Of a stretch of 20,000 bases of DNA, positions 1 to 9,019 are shown one piece after another (positions within the stretch are counted from its first letter, which is position 1; every line of letters begins with the position of its first letter). The position numbers and the translations under genes are program-made. A model generated the notes under the pieces. The model was not told where the DNA came from. It ran no database searches and saw nothing but the letters and a program-made list of their open reading frames with translations. Origin of the DNA: Stramonita haemastoma (lineage: Eukaryota; Mollusca; Gastropoda; Neogastropoda; Muricidae). The stretch spans positions 11,476,837-11,496,836 of the forward strand of contig CM060326.1 in the NCBI GenBank assembly GCA_030674155.1, written 5' to 3'.

Positions 1-180
1 CACTCCCACGAAGTGAGCACGTCGCCACAAGAGCTGCGCCACCCCCATTCTTTTTTTTTCCTGTCTTTTCCTGTCTGCGTGTGTTTCCCTATCAGAGTGG
101 CTTTTTTCCTACAGAATTTTTGCCAGGGACAACCCTGTTGTTGCTGTGAGTTCTTTTGCGTGTTCCATTATCTTTACAAG

Positions 181-422
181 AGGGCTATCATTTACTAGAA
201 GAGGCATCGTGGAGCCGGGCCAAAAAAGCTTATTATCCAGAGGAGCACTTTTCAGACAGGCCTTCATTCACTGTCCCTGATTTAAGAGATATTGATTACT
301 CTGAGACCTGTACAAGTTTTGTCAGGGCAAGAAAGGCAGGCGCTTTATTTTTTTCGGATAAAACTGAATACATTTATCACCAATTATGGCAAAAATATCA
401 AATGTTTGTGTGGTGGGAGTAA
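181..422 (+). CDS. Possible terminal exon of an unrecognised gene
   Basis: An open frame runs from 150 to the TAA at 420-422, with an in-frame TGA at 147-149 and no ATG in the open part, so it would be an exon rather than a whole gene. A pyrimidine-rich stretch ends in CAAG at 177-180, a plausible 3' splice site, which would start the exon at 181. The peptide (about 80 residues) is not low-complexity: it has mixed charged and aromatic residues, for example RPSFTVPDLRDIDYSETC and DKTEYIYHQLWQKY. An AATAAA hexamer lies at 506-511, about 85 bases after the stop, followed by GT-rich sequence, as expected for a last exon. A stronger-looking acceptor (TTTTTTCCTACAG, ending at 114) lies upstream, but its reading would hit the TGA at 147-149 unless a 31-base mini-exon ended at the GTGAGT at 146. 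I recognise no family. It could be chance or an old transposon fragment. Confidence 0.3.
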
Positions 423-447
423 TACTAGCATTTATAAAAATTTGAAC

Positions 448-464
448 GCAAGAACCATTCTTGC
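448..464 (+). other. Perfect 7-bp stem-loop
   Basis: GCAAGAA (448-454) and TTCTTGC (458-464) form a perfect stem around a 3-base loop. It sits between the stop of the possible exon ending at 422 and the AATAAA at 506-511, so if that exon is real the hairpin is in its 3' UTR. Function unknown. Confidence 0.4.
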
Positions 465-505
465 CCTCTTTTCTGAAAAATCCTTGGATAAGATAATTAA
501 ACAAA

Positions 506-511
506 AATAAA
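506..511 (+). promoter_or_regulatory. Candidate polyadenylation signal AATAAA
   Basis: A canonical AATAAA hexamer with GT-rich sequence just downstream (GTTGGGCGTTTCG). It is meaningful only if the exon at 181-422 is real; the region is A-rich, so chance occurrence is possible. Confidence 0.25.
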
Positions 512-747
512 ATAATAGTTGGGCGTTTCGTATAGCAACATCTTTAATGAACAGTCCTATAGGACATTTATTTTAGCATCTGTTATGCATTTGTTTGTTG
601 TTATCATTGCTTAATCTTTTCTGCGTACTGTCTACGCTATTTAGCAATAGACACCCATTTTACTGCACACATCCATACATATAATTACCCCCTCCCCTTC
701 CCATTATCTAATGTCACTTTTGAGTGAACAGACGTAAAATCGAAAAA

Positions 748-838
748 ACAACACACACAACACACACACACACACACACACACACAACACACACACACAC
801 ACCACACACACACACACACAACACCACACACACACACA
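748..838 (+). repeat. Imperfect (AC)n microsatellite
   Basis: A dinucleotide AC tract with several single-base AAC/ACC interruptions. It is followed by a C-rich/TC-rich stretch (840-888) that runs into the first 3'-end module. The interruptions suggest an old array. Confidence 0.95.
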
Positions 839-887
839 GAGCCCCCCTCCACCCCCCACCCCCACTCTCTCTCTCTCCCTCCCTCCC

Positions 888-963
888 TCGGGGCTGTACG
901 TAAAAAGCACACAAGTACTTATTCATTATCCTCGAAATAAAAGAATAATTTTGCCTTGCCTTG

Positions 964-964
<1 letters not shown>
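888..964 (+). mobile_element. Retroposon 3'-end module, copy A
   Basis: First of at least seven copies of a module shared across the window. Order: G-rich box (GGGGCTGTACGTAAAA), hairpin AAGCAC-acaa-GTACTT (905-920, one mismatch), ATTATCCTCGAAATAAAAG with an AATAAA-like signal, then TTGCC repeats that pass into (TC)n. Stem-loop, AATAAA and short tandem tail is the usual layout of a non-LTR retrotransposon 3' end, so this is most likely a severely 5'-truncated LINE or its partner SINE. Related copies: 1033, 2994, 3087, 9930 (minus), 12561 (minus), 15276. The clade is not identified. Confidence 0.65.

Positions 965-965
<1 letters not shown>

Positions 966-1032
<67 letters not shown>
966..1032 (+). 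repeat. (TC)n microsatellite
   Basis: A pure TC tract of about 67 bases that begins at the TTGCC tail of module copy A and ends at the first base of module copy B. It is a spacer in a module-(TC)n-module-(TC)n array. Confidence 0.97.
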
Positions 1033-1035
<3 letters not shown>

Positions 1036-1133
1036 GTTATCCCTGAAAGGGGCGGGGACTGGATGTAAAAAAAGCAGATGAGTGCTTATCTATTATCCTC
1101 GAATAAAAGAATTTGCTTGCCTTGCCTTTGCCT
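1033..1133 (+). mobile_element. Retroposon 3'-end module, copy B
   Basis: Most complete of the modules. ATCCCTGAAAGGGGCGGGGA contains a small CCCT/AGGG stem; then comes ACTGGATGTAAAA, the hairpin AAGCAG-atga-GTGCTT (1072-1087), TATTATCCTCGAATAAAAGA, and TTGCTTGCCTTGCC leading into (TC)n. It lies between two (TC)n tracts in the same orientation as copy A, about 165 bases downstream, giving a head-to-tail arrangement. Confidence 0.7.
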
Positions 1134-1135
1134 TC

Positions 1136-1229
<94 letters not shown>
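1134..1229 (+). repeat. (TC)n microsatellite with CTCC interruptions
   Basis: TC tract of about 95 bases with two TCC slips, directly continuing the tail of module copy B. Confidence 0.97.
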
Positions 1230-1232
<3 letters not shown>

Positions 1233-1397
1233 CCTCCCCTCAATCTAGTCACACTACCTTTTATTTGAACTTACAACGTGTCAAAACACATAGTAACAAT
1301 GAGAGAACATGATTGTGTGTGTGTGTGTGCACACAGATACAATTTCAACCGACGTCTGAATTCTCGCTTTATGTCTTCCCCTCATAAAGCAAATAGA

Positions 1398-1400
<3 letters not shown>

Positions 1401-1461
<61 letters not shown>
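1401..1461 (+). repeat. Poly-G tract, 61 bases
   Basis: An uninterrupted run of 61 G residues between ATTA and AATAGTG. It is exceptionally long for a mononucleotide G run and can form G-quadruplexes. The length may be affected by sequencing or assembly error. A poly-A run (1491-1501) lies 30 bases downstream. Confidence 0.95.
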
Positions 1462-1462
<1 letters not shown>

Positions 1463-1756
1463 ATAGTGACACTTGTCTCGCACATGGCTGAAAAAAAAAA
1501 ACCCACACAAAAAACAAGTCTTTCTTTCTATGTTATCCCCAAAGGGGGGCCAAGGTGTCATAATTGGCGCCGCACAGGTGTCGTGTCTACACCTTGCAAG
1601 CCTTTGTACTAGGGAGAGAGACCCGACTTTCAAAGGTGCCGATCGCCGTACGTACGTAGGGTTGGTTTCAAGGTGGTGGTGGGTGTGTTATAACATAGCT
1701 CCACATACTGGAAACAATCAAGATATTGAGAACGGATGTAGATATAATCATATACC

Positions 1757-1895
1757 TTTCTTCTCTCTCTCTTTCTTCTTTCTCTCTGCCGCTGTCTGTG
1801 GGCTCCCTTCCATCTGCCCCCCCCCCCCTCTCTCTCTCTGTCTCTCTCTCCTCTCTGCCTCTATCTGTCTGTCTGTCTCTCTCTCCCTCCGTCTC
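1757..1895 (+). repeat. Degenerate TC/TCTG-rich tract
   Basis: Pyrimidine-rich low-complexity sequence with short TC and TCTG runs and a C10-type run near 1818-1829. No ORF here is believable. Confidence 0.85.
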
Positions 1896-1939
1896 ACCCC
1901 CTTATGCTTTGTAACATTGTGTGAAAAAGATATCTGTAG

Positions 1940-1990
1940 CACACACACACACACATCAACAAACACACACACAACAAACACACACACACC
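1940..1990 (+). repeat. Imperfect (AC)n microsatellite
   Basis: Short AC tracts separated by ATCAAC, AAC and AAAC interruptions. Confidence 0.9.
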
Positions 1991-2178
1991 AGCACATGCA
2001 TAATGCTTACACGCGAATGCATGAATGGTAATCTCCTCCAAAACCCTAAACATTCAACGGACGGCTTGTCAATTCGTAGGCCCAATGACAATGACACTCG
2101 ATACCCTTTAAACCTCACCTACCATGTTCATATCAAAACCACCGACCCACCGAACCAACGGCTGACAAAAACCACATC

Positions 2179-2233
2179 ACAACACACACACACACAACAC
2201 ACACACACACACAACACACAAACACACACACAC

Positions 2234-2272
<39 letters not shown>
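2179..2272 (+). repeat. (AC)n microsatellite with AAC interruptions
   Basis: About 94 bases. The interruptions cluster in the first half and the last 36 bases are pure, suggesting expansion from the 3' side. The bases between this and 2515 are unique, with no support for a gene. Confidence 0.95.
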
Positions 2273-2275
<3 letters not shown>

Positions 2276-2515
2276 TGATGTCAGCTCTATCATCATTATT
2301 ATTCCTTATGGAAGCGGACTTGATCCAAGGGACAAAGAGCAAAGGAAGCGCGGGGTATCTGTTGTGAAAGAATTAACGATATTGAATATCCTGGCTTACA
2401 GCAGAAACACGATCTGTAGTCCTTTTGGAAACTATCGTAGACATGGGTGGGTTAATTTATTTAAACCCAGTTCGTCGTGGGTTGTTTAGGGTGAAATGAT
2501 TAAAAAGCAATAATC

Positions 2516-2528
2516 GGCGCGCGCGCGA
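2516..2528 (+). other. Alternating CG tract
   Basis: CGGCGCGCGCGCG immediately before a 200-base (AC)n array. Alternating purine-pyrimidine of this sort favours left-handed DNA, and CpG of this density is unusual in the surrounding AT-rich sequence. Confidence 0.6.
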
Positions 2529-2529
2529 A

Positions 2530-2730
<201 letters not shown>

Positions 2731-2917
2731 TACTAACCGGTACCCCCTACCCTTACCAAGATGTAGGTGAGCTTGTCACTCGAGTTCAGTCCATCCATGC
2801 GGACATTTACGACCATGGTCCACTATAAAACCCTGGCAATGAACTCCGCTTACTGCTGGGAAACTGGATAGATAGATATGCGTAGGTCATCCATCCCTAC
2901 CAGTCCTGCGACCAGTC

Positions 2918-2993
2918 TCTGTCTCTGTCTTCCTGTCTGTTTGTCTGTCTGTCTCTGTCTGTCTGTGTCTGTCTCTGCCTGTCTGTCTCTCTC
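2918..2993 (+). repeat. TCTG/TC tetranucleotide-rich tract
   Basis: Mixed TCTG and TC units leading straight into module copy C at 2994. Confidence 0.85.
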
Positions 2994-3050
2994 ATGTTTT
3001 CCCTAGTAAGAGAAGGGGACTGTATGTAAAAAAAAAGAACACAAGTGCTC
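2994..3050 (+). mobile_element. Retroposon 3'-end module, copy C (3'-incomplete)
   Basis: Matches the start of the module (TTTTCCCTAGTAAGAGAAGG, GGGACTGTATGTAAAA) and part of the hairpin (AGAACACAAGTGCT). It then breaks directly into (TC)n and lacks the ATTATCCTCGAATAAA part. The loss could reflect replacement by slippage or recombination within the TC tract. Confidence 0.6.
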
Positions 3051-3086
3051 TCTCTCTCACTCTCTTTCTTTCTTTCTCTTTCTATC

Positions 3087-3190
3087 ATGATTTCATCCCT
3101 ACCTAATAAGGGTGGGGACTGGACGTAAAAGCAAAAGAGTGCTTATGCATTATCCTGGAAATAAATGAATTTTCATTTGCTTTTATTTGA
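3087..3190 (+). mobile_element. Retroposon 3'-end module, copy D
   Basis: Contains CATCCCTACCTAATAAGGG (CCCT/AGGG stem), GGGGACTGGACGTAAAA, a shortened hairpin (AAGCA...TGCTT), ATTATCCTGGAAATAAATGAA and a diverged tail, then (TC)n. Same orientation as copy C and about 97 bases after it. Confidence 0.65.
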
Positions 3191-3197
3191 TCTCTCT

Positions 3198-3273
<76 letters not shown>

Positions 3274-3276
3274 CCT

Positions 3277-3308
<32 letters not shown>
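3191..3308 (+). repeat. (TC)n microsatellite with CCTC slips
   Basis: About 118 bases of TC with periodic TCC interruptions and a C8 run near 3278-3285. It begins at the tail of module copy D. Confidence 0.96.
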
Positions 3309-3313
3309 AAAGG

Positions 3314-3386
<73 letters not shown>

Positions 3387-3410
3387 CACACACACACACA
3401 CACACACACC
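3314..3410 (+). repeat. (AC)n microsatellite
   Basis: Nearly pure AC tract of about 95 bases, five bases after the (TC)n tract. Together they form a compound TC-AC microsatellite. Confidence 0.97.
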
Positions 3411-3900
3411 TGGGAACAACAACAGTAATGATAAAGAAAAAAACAGCTGCCTTACTCGAGTCGCTATTGACGAACTAAATAACAAGATTTCACACACAGT
3501 ACAGCTCCGACATCATGAACGGGGAAAACCCTACTCTTTTTAAATTTACACAGCGATCGTTTTGAATGGTAGTCTTTTTACTATAGAACTGATACTGAAA
3601 CAAAAATATTCAACACTTAACGTTGGGAGAGAAGGGGGAAAAAAACATACAGATTTAACTTTGTAGCCATGGTAACTTCGTAATAAAAGTGCTCTCTATA
3701 CGCGCGCACACGCGCATACATGTACGCACACACCTTTTTTTTTTAAGCGACAGAAAAAGTAATTTTTTTTTAAAACGGTAAACGAACACTTCAAGAGTCA
3801 CAGTCCAGACCAAAAAAAAAACACATCTCAGGAACGAAAAAAGAAAGAAAAAAAGTTAATACACCAGGGAAGACAGAAATAGGGAAAACAGGGGGGAAAT
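3411..3900. other. AT-rich spacer, no gene seen
   Basis: Unique-looking sequence with many short A and T runs and a short alternating stretch (ACGCGCGCACACGCGC) near 3700. The open frames are short, start in the microsatellite or lack any recognisable protein. Confidence 0.6.
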
Positions 3901-3905
3901 CAGCA

Positions 3906-3982
<77 letters not shown>
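3906..3982 (+). repeat. (AG)n microsatellite
   Basis: AG tract of about 77 bases with two GGA slips. Confidence 0.96.
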
Positions 3983-4088
3983 ATTAATAAATGAATAATC
4001 TTAATTTTTCAAGGGTTACAAATGCTTTTTTCATCCGACCCATGCACTGATTAGGGAATATGAAAACGACAACAAAAATCAACAGAAA

Positions 4089-4124
4089 CCACCCCCACCC
4101 CCACCCCCCACCCCCACCCCCCCC
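4089..4124 (+). repeat. C-rich (CCCCCA)n-like tract
   Basis: Runs of five or more C separated by single A, ending in C8. The complementary strand has at least four G runs, so a G-quadruplex/i-motif is possible. Confidence 0.75.
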
Positions 4125-4360
4125 GAAAAAAAACCCAAAATCCATAACAAAAAAACACAAAATAAAAATAATAGCATTCCCCTTCCCCACAAAAAACATC
4201 ACCACCAACAACAAAAGTTCAACTTATAATTTAAAGAATGGAGATAGGAATATATGTGTTCAACAAACGCATAACCCCCCCAATGAATACATTGCTAAAT
4301 ATTTAACCAAAAGAGACAGATATCTATTCAACAAACACATAATCCCCACCTGACCCGTAC

Positions 4361-4643
<283 letters not shown>

Positions 4644-4862
4644 CGGAAGAATGTAGAAAACAGACTGACATACAGACAGACAGAGACAAACAGTTGTGAG
4701 TGAGGGAGGGAGGAGGAGGGGGAAAGAATAGATGTCAAACAATGGCAACGTGTTCTATCAATTGGTGGTCACGTTCCTGACACGACGCGAACACGTCCCC
4801 ACGCCAACCCCCCCTCCCCTTCCCCCCAACCCCCCCCCACCCCCCCTTCTTCCATCTCCGTG

Positions 4863-4863
<1 letters not shown>

Positions 4864-4919
<56 letters not shown>

Positions 4920-4973
4920 AGTGTGTGTGTGTGTGTGTGCATGTGCATGTATGTGTGGTGTGCGAGTGTGTGC

Positions 4974-5038
<65 letters not shown>

Positions 5039-5045
5039 TGAGTGA

Positions 5046-5124
<79 letters not shown>

Positions 5125-5183
5125 TTTACGTGTGTGTGAGTGTGTGCATATGCGTCTATGTGTGGTGTGCGAGTTGTGCCTGG

Positions 5184-5241
<58 letters not shown>

Positions 5242-5345
5242 CGCGCGCGCGCGTGCGCGCGTGTGTGCGTCAGTGCGCCTGAGCGCGCGCGTGCGTGTGT
5301 GTGGGTATGTGTGTTCCCGCACACACACGCGCGGTGTGTGTATGT
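4864..5345 (+). repeat. Long complex (GT)n tract with GC/GTGC end
   Basis: Nearly 480 bases dominated by GT dinucleotides in at least four pure blocks, separated by short islands such as GAGTGAGTGAGTGAG and GCATATGCGTCTATG. Two islands share a TGTGGTGTGCGAG sequence (about 4952-4966 and 5160-5173), suggesting segmental duplication within the tract. The 3' end changes to GCGCGCGCGCGTGCGCGCG (about 5238-5262), a strong Z-DNA candidate. Confidence 0.95.
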
Positions 5346-5455
5346 TTATATGTCCGCTTGGCCCTGCCAAGCCCCCCACCCCACCCCACCCCTCCCCTCC
5401 CCTCCCACTCCCCATCCATCCTCTCCCCCTCCTCACTAAACTGCATAAACACGGC

Positions 5456-5478
5456 CCGTGAGTTTGAATCCCTCACGG
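5456..5478 (+). other. T-arm-like hairpin with degenerate B box
   Basis: CCGTGAG (5456-5462) pairs perfectly with CTCACGG (5472-5478) around TTTGAATCC. The sequence GAGTTTGAATCCCTC resembles a tRNA T-arm/RNA polymerase III B box (GGTTCGANTCC). No A box is visible upstream, where there is C-rich repeat, so this may be the remnant of a truncated tRNA-derived SINE. Confidence 0.35.
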
Positions 5479-5531
5479 TTCCTTTGGGAATCAGCCAGGT
5501 GTGCTAGCTAGGTGTGCTGACTACAGCCCAA

Positions 5532-5610
5532 TAGTGTAGTGTAGTGTAGTGTAGTGTAGTGTAGTGTAGTGTAGTGTAGTGTAGTGTAGTGTAGTGTAGT
5601 GTAGTGTAGT
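5532..5610 (+). repeat. (TAGTG)n pentanucleotide array
   Basis: About 15 to 16 perfect copies of the 5-mer, from AATAGTG to GTAGTGCGG, with no interruption. Such purity suggests recent expansion. Confidence 0.95.
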
Positions 5611-5664
5611 GCGGTAAGGCCTATGGGCCTAGTGTGGCGTGGGGTCGTGTCACTAACAGCATTC

Positions 5665-5686
5665 AACCCTGGCTGGTTTCAGGGTT
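5665..5686 (+). other. 6-bp stem-loop AACCCT/AGGGTT
   Basis: AACCCT (5665-5670) and AGGGTT (5681-5686) flank a 10-base loop, downstream of the pentamer array in otherwise unique sequence. Confidence 0.35.
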
Positions 5687-5820
5687 AGGTTATCTTCCTT
5701 CCTTACTTCCCATCCCACACTACCCATCCACATGCGCGCACACGTACGCGCATGCTTTAGCCTAGCGTGTGTGCATGTGCGCACAACACGTGCGCACGCG
5801 CAGACACACAGAAGGGGGTG

Positions 5821-5828
5821 GGGAGAGA

Positions 5829-5900
<72 letters not shown>
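5821..5900 (+). repeat. (AG)n microsatellite
   Basis: Long AG tract ending exactly at the CTCGAA repeats. Read on the minus strand it is (TC)n and follows the (TTCGAG)n tail of the LINE-type 3' end. Confidence 0.96.
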
Positions 5901-5902
<2 letters not shown>

Positions 5903-5972
5903 TCGAAACTCGAACTCGAACTCGAACTCGAAATGTTTATTCAGTATAGGCTCTAGCCCCTTACTGAAGGGG
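5901..5972 (-). mobile_element. LINE-type 3' end: hairpin, AATAAA, (TTCGAG)n tail
   Basis: Read on the minus strand: perfect hairpin CCCCTT-cagt-AAGGGG (5972-5957), then GCTAGAGCCTATACTG, AATAAA (5941-5936), then about five TTCGAG units (5932-5901), then (TC)n. Stem-loop followed by a short tandem tail is typical of CR1/L2/RTE-like retrotransposon 3' ends, where the RT recognises the loop and adds or slips the tail. It is on the same strand as the ORF1 at 7316-8269 and could be the end of that element. Confidence 0.6.
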
Positions 5973-5989
5973 GTACAATAAACCAATTT

Positions 5990-6947
<958 letters not shown>

Positions 6948-7315
6948 CCTATTAGCCCTATCATAATCAAAACCGGTTGTTTTTTCATGTATCTTTTTTT
7001 ATCATGCCCTTGAACTTTGATAGCTAAAAAAGAGAAAAGAGGAGCTGCTTCACACGGATTACACTAGCACTGATGTCAGCTGGCAACGTTGACACAGTTA
7101 CAGTGTCAGCAGCCTGTATCATAAGCCTAAGACAAAATTCAGTGCAGTTTGCACGTGAAGGAGATGGGGCAAAATTTAGTGTGGGCGGTGCCTGACTTTC
7201 ATTTGCTCCCTTTTACTGATAAGCAAAAAGGCCAGGAAAAATACAGCACAGAGACTGGTAATGTAGCATGGGCTTGACTTTGAAGTAGGCCAGCCAGAAT
7301 GCTAAGCCGTACTTG
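6948..7315. other. Sequence downstream of ORF1, no ORF2
   Basis: On the minus strand this follows the ORF1 stop directly. In a standard LINE an endonuclease domain would begin within a few hundred bases; no long frame or recognisable motif is present. Confidence 0.5.
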
Positions 7316-8269
7316 TCAGAATGGACCTTCCTCCAGATAGAATTTCTTGCCATCAATGATCAAATGATCATAGACCATAAATGCTCTTTTTCCATCTCTT
7401 CTTGCATCCTTTAAATGTGGGACAAGTTTCCTCCTAACATCACGGACACGTGGGGTAAAATCTTCTCCAATGAAAACATTGCTTCCATGGAGTCTGCGTT
7501 TAGCCTTCATAATCATATCTTTATCCCTGTGGAATGTACATCTCCCTATGATAGGTGAGTTAGGGTTCCTGTTCAGTCGGTGAATCTTGTCGAATGCCAT
7601 GTCTCTACTCAGTCCTAGTTTGTCAGTCAGTAAGTCCTTGACCAGTCCTTCACATTTGTCATTTGTCTCATTGTCCAGTCTGGGTATGCCATAGAAAAGG
7701 ATGTTGTTTCTTTTAGAATGTCCTTCCAAGTCATCAGTCTTAAGTTCTAGCTTTTCCACTTTTTCACACAACTTTTGGTTTTGTTCTTTCAGTCTTTGGT
7801 TTTCTTGTTTCAGTTCTTTAACAGTCTCTTTCAAGGACGCCATTTCATTCAAAATTCCGGAACATGTCTCTTTGACTTGTCTCACCTCTTCCTTTAGTTC
7901 TTTAAACATGGCAGTCATCTCCTGCAGGTTTGCTACGACCTCTTTCAGCATAGGCTCCTCGGTTGTCCTCTTAGGAGACGATGAAGTGGAACCAGCCCCA
8001 GAGTTCAGCTGGGTTTGACGAAGACTGTCCTTCCTTCCCTTAGGTCCAGGTCCAGGGTTCAGCTCCACATCGCCACACCGATGCAAAAAAACGCCTAGGT
8101 ACAAATAGGCGAGGAGCAAAGCTACGGTTACACCGTCATGCAGCCTGCCCAACTTTAATGTCGGGATGTACAAAGCTTTTCTCAGCATTGCACGTTGAGA
8201 CATAAATGCGATGAAGGTGGCCACAAAGCAGCCACACAGGGCCGTGATACTTGAAGCCACCTCTGGCAT
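7316..8269 (-). CDS. LINE ORF1 protein with N-terminal 2A ribosome-skipping motif
   Basis: Intact 317-residue frame with no stop or frameshift. The start Met is supported by an in-frame TGA five codons upstream (8284-8282). Visible order: hydrophobic segment about residues 9-23, a second about 47-62 (VTVALLLAYLYLGVFL), then GDVELNPGP at 66-74, which fits the 2A consensus DxExNPGP; translation would skip between Gly73 and Pro74. After a Ser/Lys-rich linker comes a coiled coil (about 107-183, rich in Leu/Glu/Lys heptads), then RNNILFYGIPR at 187-197, the usual start of an L1-ORF1-type RRM, and a basic C-terminal domain (RVRDVRRKLVPHLKDARRDG, FMVYDHLIIDGKKF). Known biology: such ORF1 proteins trimerise through the coiled coil and coat retrotransposon RNA; 2A motifs are reported in ORF1 of invertebrate APE-type LINEs. 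Inference: the product splits into a hydrophobic 73-residue leader and a 244-residue RNA-binding protein. It is the only convincing complete protein in the window, and no ORF2 follows. Confidence 0.85.
   Translation of the reverse strand: MPEVASSITALCGCFVATFIAFMSQRAMLRKALYIPTLKLGRLHDGVTVALLLAYLYLGVFLHRCGDVELNPGPGPKGRKDSLRQTQLNSGAGSTSSSPKRTTEEPMLKEVVANLQEMTAMFKELKEEVRQVKETCSGILNEMASLKETVKELKQENQRLKEQNQKLCEKVEKLELKTDDLEGHSKRNNILFYGIPRLDNETNDKCEGLVKDLLTDKLGLSRDMAFDKIHRLNRNPNSPIIGRCTFHRDKDMIMKAKRRLHGSNVFIGEDFTPRVRDVRRKLVPHLKDARRDGKRAFMVYDHLIIDGKKFYLEEGPF
8048..8074 (-). other. 2A peptide coding sequence
   Basis: Codons for GDVELNPGP within ORF1. All residues of the DxExNPGP core are present, so the skip should be functional. 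The hydrophobic segment ends only a few residues before it (GVFLHRC), an arrangement described for 2A-like signal sequences in which skipped and unskipped products go to different compartments. Confidence 0.85.
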
Positions 8270-8382
8270 GATGTCCTCCAGTCACTTTACTGACTCAGGC
8301 AAAGGCACAGGAACGTAGAATTAACATTTAATCCGGAGCCTCATTCAACAGCTGTTTACATCTCAACTGCCGGAAGTGTTCC

Positions 8383-8384
<2 letters not shown>

Positions 8385-8462
<78 letters not shown>

Positions 8463-8494
8463 GAGAGAGAGAGAGAGAGAGAAGAGAGAGAGAG
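8385..8494 (+). repeat. (AG)n microsatellite
   Basis: About 110 bases of AG with GGA slips; on the minus strand it is the (TC)n immediately upstream of the ORF1 leader. Confidence 0.96.
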
Positions 8495-8575
8495 AACACA
8501 CATTCCCTTTGTGTCGGTCTTTATAATTATAAATTGTGTCTGTCTGTTTCTTACTCACTCCCCACCCTCAACCCT

Positions 8576-8579
<4 letters not shown>

Positions 8580-8645
<66 letters not shown>
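8580..8645 (+). repeat. (AC)n microsatellite
   Basis: AC tract with AAC and ACC interruptions about 85 bases after the (AG)n tract. Confidence 0.95.
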
Positions 8646-8695
8646 AGTAAGCAAAGGGATAGATGTCATAACAGTCCCCTCTCCCTTAGTCACAA

Positions 8696-8712
8696 CATTA
8701 TATATAATACAT
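8696..8712 (+). repeat. Target-site duplication, left copy
   Basis: CATTATATATAATACAT, identical over all 17 bases to 9593-9609. Length and AT-rich composition are typical of target-primed reverse transcription. Confidence 0.85.
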
Positions 8713-8723
8713 ACCAGCCGCCA

Positions 8724-8778
8724 TGGCGCAGTGGTTAGCGCCTTGAATTCTGGACTGGAAGGTCGCGGGTTCGAATCC
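8724..8778 (+). promoter_or_regulatory. RNA polymerase III A and B boxes
   Basis: A box at 8724-8734 and B box at 8768-8778, 44 bases start to start, both matching consensus. A run of seven T residues at 8794-8800 follows 15 bases later and would be expected to terminate polymerase III, giving only a short transcript from this copy. Confidence 0.7.
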
Positions 8779-8996
8779 CATAAGTCACAGGGATTTTTTT
8801 CGGGCTCCGGCCGGCTCCTACCCAGAGTGAGTGTGCTGTGGGCTCAGTGGGGAGACTGGGACCACACAGTCGAGCTTCATCCACTTTACGGATGCGAATT
8901 TGAGAGTGTTGCTCAAATTACCTGACCAACACTGCAGGTGTCTGTATCTCTCGGGCCTGATTGACGCCGGGATATATTATGACAGTAAGCGTAGAT

Positions 8997-9019
8997 GACA
9001 GGGTTGTTCTAACCCTGTC
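8997..9019 (+). other. Perfect 9-bp stem-loop inside the retroposon
   Basis: GACAGGGTT (8997-9005) and AACCCTGTC (9011-9019) around GTTCT. The strongest short hairpin noticed in the window. Confidence 0.6.

Noticed and set aside
2824..2830. TATAAAA as a promoter
   Set aside because: No gene follows; a chance match in AT-containing spacer.
4735..5436. Long minus-strand frames of His/Thr and plus-strand Cys/Val repeats
   Set aside because: They are translations of the (GT)n/(AC)n tract; frames stay open because the dinucleotide lacks stop codons.
7701..8018. 105-codon plus-strand frame
   Set aside because: Antisense shadow of the ORF1 coiled-coil region.
8713..8785. Functional tRNA gene
   Set aside because: A and B boxes are present but no full cloverleaf with acceptor stem is seen, and the sequence is joined to a retroposon body.
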